A stretch of 64,000 bases of DNA from the NCBI GenBank assembly GCA_963921195.1, contig OY992541.1:14798644-14862643 (forward strand), written 5' to 3'. Shown piece after piece: positions 42,959-54,029 of the stretch (position 1 is the first letter of the stretch; every line of letters starts with the position of its first letter). Under the pieces are notes generated by a model that saw only the letters and a list, made by a program, of their open reading frames with translations, made no database searches and was not told the origin of the DNA. Position numbers and translations under genes: made by a program. The stretch comes from Pegoplata infirma (lineage: Eukaryota > Arthropoda > Insecta > Diptera > Anthomyiidae).

Positions 42959-43009
42959 CTAAAAAATACAAAAATAATTGCTATTGAAAACGTATAAAAA
43001 TTTCTTAAA

Positions 43010-43325
43010 TTCTGAGACATTTTTTATTTTGTAAAAAACGTCTCGACGTTTTTTCTATAGAAACAATTCTTAGATTCTAAAACATTTTTTTTTATAGAAA
43101 AATGTCTCGGATCTGAGAATTTTTCTATAGACAAAATGTCTCAGAATCTGAGAACTTTTCTATAAAAAAAATGTCTCAGAATCTGAGAATTTTTCTATAA
43201 AAAGAGAATCTGAGAATTTTTCTATAAAAATCTGAGAAATTTTTATATAAAAATCGGAGAATTTGTAAAAAAACGTCTCGACGTTTTTTCTATAGAAACA
43301 ATTCTTAGATTCTGAAACATTTTAA
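43010..43325. repeat. Worn 35-bp satellite monomers
   Basis: Units of TGTCTCAGAATCTGAGAA and TTTTTCTATA(G)AAAA occur in irregular register. ACGTCTCGACGTTTTTTCTA, a small palindrome, appears twice (43038 and 43274). This is the left edge of the satellite region, before the TIR element at 43326. Confidence 0.8.
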
Positions 43326-44760
43326 CATGATAATGTTTTTAGGCTGGTGTGTAATTTTAAAAAAGTTGCAGGACGCCACCTCAGTGTGACTATATAAGCT
43401 AACAATTAACGAAAAAGAAAATAAGAATTACTATTTTCATTTTCTTAAAACCAAAAATTTTAAAAACTTGGGTTTGTAACTTGGATAATAATTCACCTCG
43501 TGGTGAATAAAACTGTTTTTCACCAGCTGGTGAATAAAAAGTAACAAAATTTTTTTTTAACAAAAAAAATAAAAAATTTTCATCAAATTTTTTTTTCATC
43601 AATTTTTTTTTTTCATCAAATTTTTTTTTCATAAATTTTTTTTTTCATCAATTTTTTTTCATCAAAATTTTTTTTTCCATCAAATTTTTTTTTTCATAAA
43701 TTTTTTTCTTTTCATTAAACTTTTTTTTTGGCATAGTTTTTTTTATCAATTTTTTTTTTCATCAATTTTTTTTTCAGAAAATTTTTTTTTTATCAATTTT
43801 TTTTTTTTCATTTTTTCCCCAATTTTTTTTTTTCAAATTAAATTTTTTTCAAATTCTTTTTTTCATATATTTTTTTCATAAATTTTTTTTCATCAAATAT
43901 TTTTATCAAATATTTTATTATCAATTTTTTTCTCACAAAAAAATTTTTTTTTCCATATTTTTTTTCATCAAAAAAATTCAACTTTTTTTTCATAATTTTT
44001 TTTTTTTTTCATCAAACTTTTTTTTCATAATTTTTTTATCAATTTTTTTTTTTTCATCAAATTTTTTTTTTTCATCTTTTTTTTTTCATTAATTTTTTTT
44101 TTTTCGTCAAAATTTTTTTCATAATTTTTTTTGTTTTTTTATCAAATTTTGTTTTTCATCAATTTTTTTTCATTAATTTTTTTTTCATCAAATTCTTTTT
44201 TTCATCAAAATCTTTTTTTTTTTCATATATTTTTTTTCTTAAATTTTTTTTCATCAAATTTTTTAATATCAATTTTTTTCTCACCAAAAATTTTTTTTTT
44301 CATATTTTTTTTTCATCAATAAATTTTTCTTTTCATCAAAAACTTTTTTTCATAAAATTTTTTTTTTTCAACAAAAATTTTTAGTTCATTAAATTTTTTT
44401 TAACATAATTTTGTTTTTTGTGAAAAAAAAAAATATTTTTTTTTTACAAAAACTACTTTTTCACCAAGTCTAAGCTTTTCGCATAAAAATGTTCCATTTG
44501 TTTATCAAATGTACATAAAACAAGTGAGAGTGTTATATTCTTTGGTGCCGAATCTCTTATACTCTCCAACATGTAAAAACACTTTTTTGCACTTATTTTT
44601 GCACTCACGAAATGTACAGCTCTTTTGGTTTTTTAATGGGTTTTTCGACTGATATTTCAATTTGTTGTGCATGGAATAGCAAAGTAATATAACATTATTT
44701 TTTCTAAAAAAAACTTTGTTTTGGCAAGTACACCCAAATCTTCCGCAAAACATTATCATG
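43326..44760. mobile_element. TIR element carrying a T-rich TTTTTTTCATCAAA array
   Basis: The left end CATGATAATGTTTT and right end AAAACATTATCATG (44747-44760) are complementary over 14 bp and interrupt the 35-bp satellite. The middle (about 43555-44460) is made of irregular TTTTTTTCATCAAATTTT units on the plus strand, with many A/T expansions. 43480-43535 has CACCTCGTGGTGAATAAAAC and CACCAGCTGGTGAATAAAA. A worn piece of the GGAGGGTATA repeat lies at 44519-44715. No gene. Confidence 0.7.
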
Positions 44761-44789
44761 ATTTAATGTTTTGGGCAAGAGTACAAAAT

Positions 44790-46416
44790 TCGCAGACATT
44801 TTTTTCTGTAGAAAAATGTCTCGGATCTGAGAATTTTTCTATAGAAAAAATGTCTCAGAATCTGAGAATTTTTCTATAGAAAAAATGTCTCAGAATCTGA
44901 GAATTTTTCTATAGAAAAAATGTCTCAGAATCTGAGAATTTTTCTATAGAAAAAATGTCTCAGAATCTGAGAATTTTTCTAAAGAAAAAATATCTCAAAA
45001 TCTGAGAATTTTTCTATAGAAAAAATGTCTCAGAATCTGAGAATTTTTCTATAGAAAAAATGTCTCAGAATCTGAGAATTTTTCTATAGAAAAAATGTCT
45101 CAGAATCTGAGAATTTTTCTATAGAAAAAATGTCTCAGAATCTGAGAATTTTTCTATAGAAAAATTGTCTCAGAATCTGAGAATTTTTCTATAGAAAAAA
45201 TGTCTCAGAATCTGAGAATTTTCTATAGAAAAAATGTCTCGGAATCTGAGAATTTTTCTATAGAAAAAATGTCTCGGAATCTGAGAATTTTTCTATAGAA
45301 AAAATGTCTCAGAATCTGAGAATTTTTCTATAGAAAAAATGTCTCAGAATCTGAGAATTTTTCTATAGAAAAAATGTCTCAGAATCTGAGAATTTTTCTA
45401 TAGAAAAAATGTCTCAGAATCTGAGAATTTTTCTATAGAAAAAATGTCTCAGAATCTGAGAATTTTTCTATAGAAAAAATGTCTCAGAATCTGAGAATTT
45501 TTCTATAGAAAAAATGTCTCAGAATCTGAGAATTTTTCTATAGAAAAAATGTCTCAGAATCTAAGAATTTTTCTATAGAAAAAATGTCTCAGAATCTGAG
45601 AATTTTTCTATAGAAAAAATGTCTCAGAATCTGAGAATTTTTCTATAGAAAAAATGTCTCAGAATCTGAGAATTTTTCTATAGAAAAAATGTCTCAGAAT
45701 CTGAGAATTTTTCTATAGAAAAAATGTCTCAGAATCTGAGAATTTTTCTATAGAAAAAATGTCTCAGAATCTGAGAATTTTTCTATAGAAAAAATGTCTC
45801 AGAATCTGAGAATTTTTCTATAGAAAAAATGTCTCAGAATCTGAGAATTTTTCTATAGAAAAAATGTCTCAGAATCTGGAATTTTTCTATAGAAAAAATG
45901 TCTCAGAATCTGAGAATTTTTCTATAGAAAAAATGTCTCAGAATCTGAGAATTTTTCTATAGAAAAAATGTCTCAGAATCTGAGAATTTTTCTATGGAAA
46001 AAATGTCTCAGAATCTGAGAATTTTTCTATAGAAAAAATGTCTCAGAATCTGAGAATTTTTCTATAGAAAAAATGTCTCAGAATCTGAGAATTTTTCTAT
46101 AGAAAAAATGTCTCAGAATCTGAGAATTTTTCTATAGAAAAAATGTCTCAGAATCTGAGAATTTTTCTATAGAAAAAATGTCTCAGAATCTGAGAATTTT
46201 TCTATAGAAAAAATGTCTCAGAATCTGAGAAATTTTCTATCAAAAAATTGTCCCAGAATCTGAGAATTGTCTCAGAATCTGAAAATTTTTCTATAGAAAA
46301 AATGTCTCAGAATTTTTTGTCAGATTCTGAGACATTTTTTCTATAGAAAGAATGTCTCAGAATCTGAGAATTTTTCTATGGAAAAAATGTCTCAGAATCT
46401 GAGAATTTTTCTATAG
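44790..46416 (+). repeat. 35-bp satellite, left array, about 46 copies
   Basis: The monomer is AAAAAATGTCTCAGAATCTG followed by AGAATTTTTCTATAG, with an exact 35-bp period over most of its length. Each monomer has two dyads: TTTTTCTATAGAAAAA is a perfect palindrome across the unit boundary, and TCTCAGAATCTGAGA is a near-palindrome. Sequence identity is very high in the centre and falls at both edges. A short inverted stretch is at about 46310-46345. The array is broken at 46417 by the non-LTR retrotransposon. Confidence 0.95.
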
Positions 46417-46570
46417 TTGGCAACCCTTGTTGGTGTTAAAACGTCAAATTTACTTTTGTGCTAAACCTTACAATAAATATATATTTTTTTGATATAAAAA
46501 AACAAATTATAAATAAAGTGAGTTTTTCTAAGAGATTAATAGTGTGCACTCTTTGTGTTTTTATTGAAGA

Positions 46571-47569
46571 ATGGCTGGCAAAGCACGTAAAAGTTTAAAT
46601 AAAAACAAAATAATTTGTGGGCAATGCAAAACTCAAATATTGGAAAGTGAGGATTCATTACAATGCGATGTTTATGAAAAAACTCTCCACTCGCTATGCA
46701 GTAAACTGGATAAAAAGCAGTATGACAAACTAGTTAAAAACCCCTCTCTTGAATACAAATGTCACTTTTGTGCACCAATTGAGAATGTTTCTTTGTATGC
46801 GAACGATATAATGGAAATCAAAACAAAGCTCGATCAGCTGTCTGAAATCAAAGATACAATGCAATTTATGTCATCTCAATATGACTCTATTTTGAAGGGT
46901 GTAACAAAAAATGCAAAAGAGATAAAAACATTAAAAAAGCAAAATAATAAGTTACGTGATGAAGTTAAAAATTTAAAATCAACGGTTAATTTTTTAAATA
47001 ATGTCAGAGTTCAAAATGACTGCGTTATTAGTGGAGTTGAATTTAATGATAAAATTGATGCAGTGGAGGCTGTTTTGGAAGTAGCTAAGAAAACTGGTGC
47101 AGATATATGCGAAGATGAAGTTAAAGAAGCATACTTTATAAATCGTAAAAATCAAGACGGCAAAGAAAAAACCAATAACAAGAAAACAGTTGTAGTTAAA
47201 TTTGTAAATAAAAAGACTAAACGGACATTTATGCAGGAAAAATCTAAACTAAAAAATATTGAGGATTTAAAAAATGTTTATATTCATGATTTTCTCTGCA
47301 AAGAATCAATGGAACTTTTTCAATATGCTAAGTCACTTAAAGCCGTTGGTTTTGAATTCGTTTATACAAGAGGTGGTAATATTTTTGTTAAAAAAAATCC
47401 AAAATCTAAACAAATTTGTATTAAATCTTTGGATGAAGTGGATTCATTGCTAAGTAAATTTGCTGGTGGCGCTGCCAAAAGAAACATTTTAGCTGCCGTT
47501 GATAGTTCTGATGATAATGATGATGATGAGGAAGAAGAAGACGATAATCAATTTGAGTCTCCAAATTAA
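46571..47569 (+). CDS. ORF1 protein with PHD-like zinc finger
   Basis: 332 codons from ATG. The N-terminus has a PHD-like zinc pattern, CGQC at about residues 16-19, then LQCDVYEKTLHSLC and YKCHFC (about 57-62). The fourth Cys expected in a CDxCxxWxH core is Tyr here. A coiled coil follows (about 75-140, with LKKQNNKLRDEVKNLKSTVN), then an RNA-binding-like region (FINRKNQDGKEKTNNKKTVV). The tail is acidic (DSSDDNDDDEEEEDD). Such ORF1 proteins bind the element RNA. Intact frame, with ORF2 49 bases downstream. Confidence 0.82.
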   Translation: MAGKARKSLNKNKIICGQCKTQILESEDSLQCDVYEKTLHSLCSKLDKKQYDKLVKNPSLEYKCHFCAPIENVSLYANDIMEIKTKLDQLSEIKDTMQFMSSQYDSILKGVTKNAKEIKTLKKQNNKLRDEVKNLKSTVNFLNNVRVQNDCVISGVEFNDKIDAVEAVLEVAKKTGADICEDEVKEAYFINRKNQDGKEKTNNKKTVVVKFVNKKTKRTFMQEKSKLKNIEDLKNVYIHDFLCKESMELFQYAKSLKAVGFEFVYTRGGNIFVKKNPKSKQICIKSLDEVDSLLSKFAGGAAKRNILAAVDSSDDNDDDEEEEDDNQFESPN

Positions 47570-47618
47570 TTTTTTATAAGTACTACATAATGTTTTAAAT
47601 TTTATTATTTTTTTTTTT

Positions 47619-48584
47619 ATGAATACAAAGTATTTTTCAAACTTAAATTCTTTTAATTCTTTTATTGATAATTCTCTCACAGAATCGTTTAATATTTTAT
47701 CAATAAATGTAAGAAGTATTTCGTCCATAAACAAATTTAACAGATTTAAAGCTGAATTGTGTCAAATGTCTGTAATGCCTGAGGTGATTGCTGTCCAAGA
47801 AACCTGGTTCGACCAAAAGTGTATTAATCTATATTCAATAGATGGATTTGATGTTGTACATTGCTGTAGAAGTGATGCTTATGGTGGAACTTCTGTATAT
47901 ATTAACCAAAAACTTAAATACAGGGTGTTAGCTGCTCAAAGTGAAAATTTTTTGGATTTAATCTCCATATCATTATTAGATGTTCACATAAATAACATAC
48001 CCTTAGTGATTACGTCCCTTTACCGTTCTCAAAAATGTATAAGTTCTTTCTTAGAAAGAATGGAAACCGTGCTTTCAGAAGTTCGAGGTTACCCGTGCGT
48101 TTTCGTTGGTGATTTCAACATTGATTTGATATGTATGAATAGATGTGGTACACTTTTGATAGATTTATTTACTGAATTTGATTTAACTTCTTGCCATAAC
48201 CTTATTACAAGACCTCAAACTAACTCTTGTATAGATTGTGTATTTACAAACTTATCAACACCTTTTTCAATTAACTCTATTCAGAACAGTATAGCAGATC
48301 ACAATTTCATATTTTGTGGATTTAAAATTAATTTTTGTCATCGCGAAACATTTATTGAAAATAATTGTCTCATAGATTACGCTAAGTTGTCTTCATATCT
48401 AGATAATAATCTTCGTGTTTTAAGCTCTAGTAGTTCATCTGAACAATGTAAAAACTTAATCGACACTTTATCGTTAGCTGCTTTACATAGTTCATCTACA
48501 TCTGCTAAGCAATTTAATATTCGACATAAGATGTGTCCGTGGATGTCAGATTCATTAATATCGCTTATAAACTATAAGAACTAA
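47619..48584 (+). pseudogene. ORF2 N-terminal part: AP-type endonuclease, ending at a premature stop
   Basis: The frame from ATG at 47619 contains the apurinic-endonuclease signature in order: SINVRSISS (Asn), AVQETWF (Glu), VFVGDFNIDLI (Asp/Asn), NSCIDCVFTN and SIADHNFIF (Asp-His). This domain nicks the target DNA to prime reverse transcription. The TAA at 48582-48584 is in the middle of the protein: the next codons continue in the same frame into the reverse transcriptase. One point change would explain the stop. Confidence 0.88.
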
Positions 48585-49850
48585 TTGCTAAAAGCTAGAA
48601 GAAAGAATAAGCAAAATAAAATTATTGCTGAAAGTCTCTCGAGAATTAGCAAAATAATAAAATGTTGTAGTAAAAAGTTAATGAATGATTATTATGAACA
48701 CAATATAAGAATATGTAATGGTGACTCTAGAAAAACATGGGAATTTATCAATAAACAACTGGGAAAAAATAAAAAAACATTACCAGAATTAATTTCAAAC
48801 GATACCACTGTTATTACTTCAGATGAAGAAAAAGCGTTTACATTTGACAATATTTTTTATGAATCGGTGCAAGAAACGCGTTCATCCTTACATCAAGATT
48901 TAAATGATGATGTAAATTTTTTTAGAACATTAGTACCTGTCAATAGTAGTTTTAATATTGTACCAATAGAAAAGGTTAAGGTTGAACAGATTTTAGATTG
49001 CTTGAAGAAAAACAAAAGTCCTGGATACGATAATATCAATACAAAGATGCTATTAATGCGTAAGGAAGCCGTTACAGAGATAATTACCATTATCTTTAAT
49101 AGGATGATTGAAGAGGAAAAATATCCTACTGTGCTTAAAATTCATAAGATTATTCCTATTCCAAAATGTAAAGGTGCAAATAGAGTCGAACATTTTAGAC
49201 CAATTTCTATTCTATCAATTATTGACAAAATATTTGAGAAAGTTATATTCGAACAACTGTCTGATTATCTTGAAAATAATAATTTATTATTTAATCGGCA
49301 ATATGGTTTTAAAAAGGGTACTGGAACAGGTGAAGCTGTGGTAAATGTAATAGATTATGTTTGTAATGGTCTTGATGCTGGTTTAAAGGGAGTAGCAGGA
49401 ATGTTTTTTGATTTATCAAAAGCTTTCGACTTAGTGGACCACAACATTTTGTTAAAAAAACTATATTATATTGGACTAACTGATAAATCTATTGCATTAT
49501 TCGATGATTATTTAAAGAACCGGAAGCAATTCGTTCAGATTGGCGAATCCAAAAGTAGTGAACTAAATGTTATGTGTGGTGTTCCTCAAGGCAGTGTACT
49601 TGGCCCACTATTATTTAAAATTTTTATAAATGATTTAAAAAACATAAAATTTAATGGTAAATTGTTTATGTTTGCTGATGATATAAGTCTTTTTTATAAT
49701 TATAACCACCAACAGGTACTCCAAACGCATATTGAATATGATGCTGCGATTTTGTCAGAATTTTTTAGGTTAAACAAGTTAGTTTTGAATGCGAAAAAGA
49801 CAAATTTTATAAGGTTTAAGCCACATATTAGCAGCAGTGATGAACTCTGA
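48585..49850 (+). pseudogene. ORF2 middle part: reverse transcriptase
   Basis: It continues in frame from 48584. Conserved blocks are KSPGYDNINTKML, HFRPISILSIIDKIFEKVIF, RQYGFKKGTGTGEAV, MFFDLSKAFDLVDH (first catalytic Asp), GVPQGSVLGPLLF and FMFADDISLFY (the FADD catalytic box). The order matches Jockey/CR1-type elements. A frame change just before 49850 (SSDEL, then TGA) separates it from the thumb/C-terminal part at 49853-50373. All reverse transcriptase catalytic residues remain. Confidence 0.9.
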
Positions 49851-49852
49851 GC

Positions 49853-50373
49853 GTGCACGTTGATGGTGCTGTAATAACAGAGTCAAGAAGTGTTAAGTAC
49901 CTTGGGATAACTCTTAATCACAACCTTGTGTGGGAAAATCATATAAATAATATAAAATCAAAAATTTCAGCCGGAATTGGAATTCTTTATAAATTTAAAA
50001 ATAAATTAAATGTGAAAACTAAAATGTTGCTTTATCAATCACTTGTACATTCTTATTTGACATACCTTCCTACAATATATGGCTACAAAGTAAATACAGC
50101 TCTGAAATCTTTACAATCGGCACAAAATAAAGCGCTAAAGATAGTTTTCAATCTTCCAATATGGTTTAGTACAGTAAATCTTTACAAGAATTACGCTAAA
50201 ACAACCCTTCCTGTACGTGGTATTTACAAACAACAATTATTATTATATATTTTTAAATGTTTGAAAGGTATTGGTTCTCACACAATCCAGTTTAACCAAA
50301 ACTTTGCTCATACTAACAGAAACACAAGACAAGCGATGAATTTAAATGTGGTAAGATATCGTCTGGAGATGAC
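49853..50373 (+). pseudogene. ORF2 thumb and C-terminal region, first part
   Basis: This is the continuation in a frame shifted by one base: VKYLGITLNHNLVWENHINN, a coiled connection, LLYQSLVHSYLTYLPTIYGY and LKSLQSAQNKALKIVFNLP, all typical of the region after the palm in Jockey/CR1 elements. It stops at 50373 because the 858-bp element is inserted within the codons for a RLEMT segment. Confidence 0.85.
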
Positions 50374-51231
50374 CAGTGTTACCGTTGTGCGACTTTAGTT
50401 GCAATTTGCAACCTTTTTGACGCTCTGATACTTTTCGTGCGACTTTTTTAAACTTGTCTAATTTTGCAACTTTTTCCAACTTTGTGCGACTTTTTTGCCC
50501 CTTTTTTGTAAAGTGAAATATTTTTTTCTTTTTAAAGACATACATTAAAAATTTCACATATTACACCATCCGACAGCCAATATTAAACATGAACTGGATG
50601 ATATACGTCTGAAAGTAGAGATCAAATGGAGTAAAACTGCATTTACAGTTTTTCATTTCGTGATCCCGTTTCCTTTTAAAAGGACTCAAAGTTTTAAAGG
50701 ATACATTTTGTAAAATATTTTTGTAATTGACCTAGGATGACACTGGTGACGGCAGATGAAAGAGGAGCATCTCCCCTAATTTTTCCATTTTCATATTTTG
50801 CCATATCAGGATAAAAAGATGTGAATAAAGTCATTTAAAAACTTTATCAAAATATTTTGTTGAAAATTTTGAATGATATTGAAGGACCCATTTTTGGATG
50901 GACGTAACTTACCTCCTTTTTCCTGATATATAAAAATAATAAAATAGGAAAATAAGGGGAGATCCTTCTCTTTCATAGTGGGATTTTTTACCCTTAAACG
51001 TTTTCCAAACATACCTAAGGCCCTCTCACCATTCCCTAAGTGGAGTGTATCTAGAGGAGTCAAATGTATGACCGACCCCCAGTAGTTTTTCAACTCCAAC
51101 TTTTTTTCAGAACATACTTAACCTCTATCTTCAACCCTAAAAAAATGTGCGACTTTAATTTGGAAAAACGACTTTTTTTGTAAAAAACTACTTTTTCTGC
51201 GACTTTTTCAAAATTCTCAACGGTAACACTG
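50374..51231. mobile_element. 858-bp hAT-like MITE inside ORF2
   Basis: The left end is CAGTGTTACCGTTGTGCGAC and the right end AACGGTAACACTG. The target duplication GAGATGAC is exact at 50366-50373 and 51232-51239; removal restores the ORF2 frame. Words GTGCGACTTTTT and GCGACTTT recur at both ends. 50755-50990 holds an inner inverted repeat (AAGAGGAGCATCTCCCCT with AGGGGAGATCCTTCTCTT), and 51000-51105 resembles the GGGGGTCAGTC repeat of 27 kb. Non-coding. Confidence 0.92.
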
Positions 51232-51239
51232 GAGATGAC

Positions 51240-51381
51240 TAAGCAACGCATCGGGTATTCTGGACCAATTGAGTACAATCGGTTACCGGATTATTTAAAA
51301 GACATTTCAGTTCTATCAACTTTTAAAACAAATCTAAAGCATTATTTGCACCAAAATTTAGAAATACTTCTTACAAATTGA
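51240..51381 (+). pseudogene. ORF2 extreme C-terminus
   Basis: After the MITE the frame resumes as KQRIGYSGPIEYNRLPDYLK and LKHYLHQNLEILLTN, closing with TGA at 51379-51381. The WNxLPxxIK-like segment and a short tail are the normal end of such ORF2 proteins. It supports the exact insertion boundaries of the MITE. Confidence 0.8.
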
Positions 51382-51517
51382 TATTAAATTTTGAAATTAT
51401 TAGTTTACTTTCAATTTTTTTTTTCTGTAAATTTTATATCTCAATTTATAATTTGTATTATAATACTTTTGTGATAAATCTTTTTTTATGTAATATAATA
51501 TAATATGTAAATAGTAG

Positions 51518-51717
51518 NNNNNNNNNNNNNNNNNNNNNNNNNNNNNNNNNNNNNNNNNNNNNNNNNNNNNNNNNNNNNNNNNNNNNNNNNNNNNNNNNNN
51601 NNNNNNNNNNNNNNNNNNNNNNNNNNNNNNNNNNNNNNNNNNNNNNNNNNNNNNNNNNNNNNNNNNNNNNNNNNNNNNNNNNNNNNNNNNNNNNNNNNNN
51701 NNNNNNNNNNNNNNNNN
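51518..51717. other. Assembly gap of 200 N
   Basis: Exactly 200 undetermined bases in the 3' untranslated region of the non-LTR element. The round number suggests a placeholder for unknown length. The flanks are AT-rich on the left and AGTTGGTTGCCTTTAAGCCT on the right; continuity of one element across the gap is assumed. Confidence 0.95.
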
Positions 51718-51809
51718 CTAATAGTTGGTTGCCTTTAAGCCTCTATAAAGCCTATATCGGCGCTGAGGCAATATATTGAACTTGTAAATATTAATATCTT
51801 AAATAAATA

Positions 51810-51852
<43 letters not shown>

Positions 51853-51854
<2 letters not shown>

Positions 51855-53960
51855 TCTCAGAATCTGAGAATTTTCTTATAGAAAAAATGTCTCAGAATCT
51901 GAGAATTTTTCTATAGAAAAAATGTCTCAGAATATGAGAATTATTCTATAGCAAAAATGTGTCAGAATCTGAAAATTCTGAGACATTTTTTCTATGGAAA
52001 AATTCTCAGAATCTGCGACATTTTTTCTATGGAAAAATTCTCAGAATCTGAGACAATTTTTTTATAGAAAAATTCTTAGAATCTGAGACATTTTTCCTAT
52101 AGAAAATTTCTCAGATTCTGAGACATTTTTTCTACAGAAAAATCCTCAGAACCTGAGACATTTTTTCTATAGAAAAATTTTCAGAATCTGAGACATTTTT
52201 TTTTATAGAAAAATTCTCAGAATCTGAGATATTTTTTTTTATAGAAAAATTCTCAGAATCTGAGACATTTTTTCTATAGAAAAATTCTCAGATTCTGAGA
52301 ATCTGAGACATTTTTTCTATGAAAAAATTCTCAGAATCTGAGACATTTTTTCTATGGAAAAATTCTTAGAATCTGAGACATTTTTTCTATAGAAAAATTC
52401 TCAGAATCTGAGACATTTTTTCTAAAGAAAAATTCTCAGAATCTGAGACATTTTTTCTATAGAAAAATTCTCAGATTCTGAGAATCTGAGACATTTTTTC
52501 TATGAAAAAATTCTCAGAATCTGAGACATTTTTTCTATGGAAAAATTCTTAGAATCTGAGACATTTTTTCTATAGAAAAATTCTCAGAATCTGAGACATT
52601 TTTTCTAGAGAAAAATTCTCAGAATCTGAGACATTTTTTCTATGGAAAAATTCTCAGAATCTGAGACATTTTTTCTATGGAAAAATTCTCAGAATCTGAG
52701 ACATTTTTTCTATAGAAAAATTCTCAGAATCTGAGACATTTTTTCTATAGAAAAATTCTCGGAATCTGAGACATTTTTTCTATAGAAAAATTCTCAGAAT
52801 CTGAGACATTTTTTCTACAGAAAAATTCTCAGAATCTGAGACATTTTTTCTATAGAAAAATTCTCAGAATCTGAGACATTTTTTCTATAGAAAAATTCTC
52901 AGAATCCGAGACATTTTTTCTATAGAAAAATTCTCAGAATCTGAGACATTTTTTCTATAGAAAAATTCTCAGAATCTGAGACATTTTTTCTATAGAAAAA
53001 TTCTCAGAATCTGAGACATTTTTTCTATAGAAAAATTCTCAGAATCTGAGACATTTTTTCTATAGAAAAATTCTCAGAATCTGAGACATTTTTTCTATAG
53101 AAAAATTCTCAGAATCTGAGACATTTTTTCTATAGAAAAATTCTCAGAATCTGAGACATTTTTTCTATAGAAAAATTCTCAGAATCTGAGAGATTTTTTC
53201 TATCGAAAAATTCTCAGAATCTGAGACATTTTTTCTATAGAAAAATTCTCAGAATCTGAGACATTTTTTCTATAGAAAAATTCTCAGAATCTGAGACATT
53301 TTTTTCTATAGAAAAATTCTCAGAATCTGAGACATTTTTTCTATAGAAAAATTCTCAGAATCTGAGACATTTTTTCTATAGAAAAATTCTCAGAATCTGA
53401 GACATTTTTTTTATAGAAAAATTCTCAGAATCTGAGACATTTTTTCTATAGAAAAATTCTCAGAATCTGAGACATTTTTTCTATAGAAAAATTCTCAGAA
53501 TCTGAGACATTTTTTCTATAGAAAAATTCTCAGAATCTGAGACATTTTTTCTATAGAAAAATTCTCAGAATCTGAGACATTTTTTCTATAGAAAAATTCT
53601 CAGAATCTGAGACATTTTTTCTATAGAAAAATTCTCAGAATCTGAGACATTTTTTCTATAGAAAAATTCTCAGAATCTGAGACATTTTTTCTATAGAAAA
53701 ATTCTAAAAATCTAAAAAGTTTTCTCTATAAAAAAATTCTAAAAATCTAAAAAGTTTTTTCTATAGAAAAATTCTCAGAATTTGAGACATTTTTTCTACA
53801 GAAAAATTCTCTGATTCTAGGACATTTTTTCTGTAGAAAATTTCTCAAAATTTAAGACGTTTTTTCTATAGAATAGTTATTAAAATTTTTTGTAAATAAA
53901 ATGGCCTTAGAATCTGAGAATTCTTTAATAGCAAAACTGCTTAAAAACAGATATTTTTAA
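51853..53960 (-). repeat. 35-bp satellite, right array, mostly inverted, about 55-60 copies
   Basis: The first three units (to about 51975) have the same orientation as the left array. Then, at TCAGAATCTGAAAATTCTGA (about 51962-51981), the orientation flips and all following units read AGAATCTGAGACATTTTTTC TATAG. Doubled dyads CTCAGATTCTGAGAATCTGA appear near 52290 and 52470. The right edge (53700-53960) is worn. Together with 44790-46416 this makes a large inverted repeat around the non-LTR element. Confidence 0.94.
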
Positions 53961-54029
53961 GAGGAAGGTGGCTATAAACCTGGTAACATTTCTACACCAA
54001 AATTAGCGAGAACAATTATTTCTCCTTAC

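Larger units (their letters stand above)
46417..51852 (+). mobile_element. Non-LTR retrotransposon (Jockey/CR1-like), damaged
   Basis: It starts at TTGGCAACCCTTGTTGGTG directly after a satellite CTATAG and ends in a poly-A tract at about 51818-51852 directly before a satellite TGTCTCAG, so it inserted inside the 35-bp array. It has a 5' untranslated region (46417-46570), ORF1, ORF2 with endonuclease and reverse transcriptase, and a 3' untranslated region with a 200-base gap. No clear target duplication can be read because the poly-A merges with the A-run of the monomer. An 858-bp hAT-like element is inserted near the end of ORF2. Confidence 0.92.

Noticed and set aside
43399..44322. Phe/Lys-rich open frames in the T-rich block
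   Set aside because: They come from runs of T or A in a low-complexity array.
46310..46345. Small inversion in the satellite as a possible origin or centromere signal
   Set aside because: It is a single short flipped unit in a worn array edge, with nothing else to support a special role.
44790..46416. Regular 35-bp repetition resembling a CRISPR array
   Set aside because: Units are contiguous with no unique spacers, and the setting is eukaryotic. It is a satellite.
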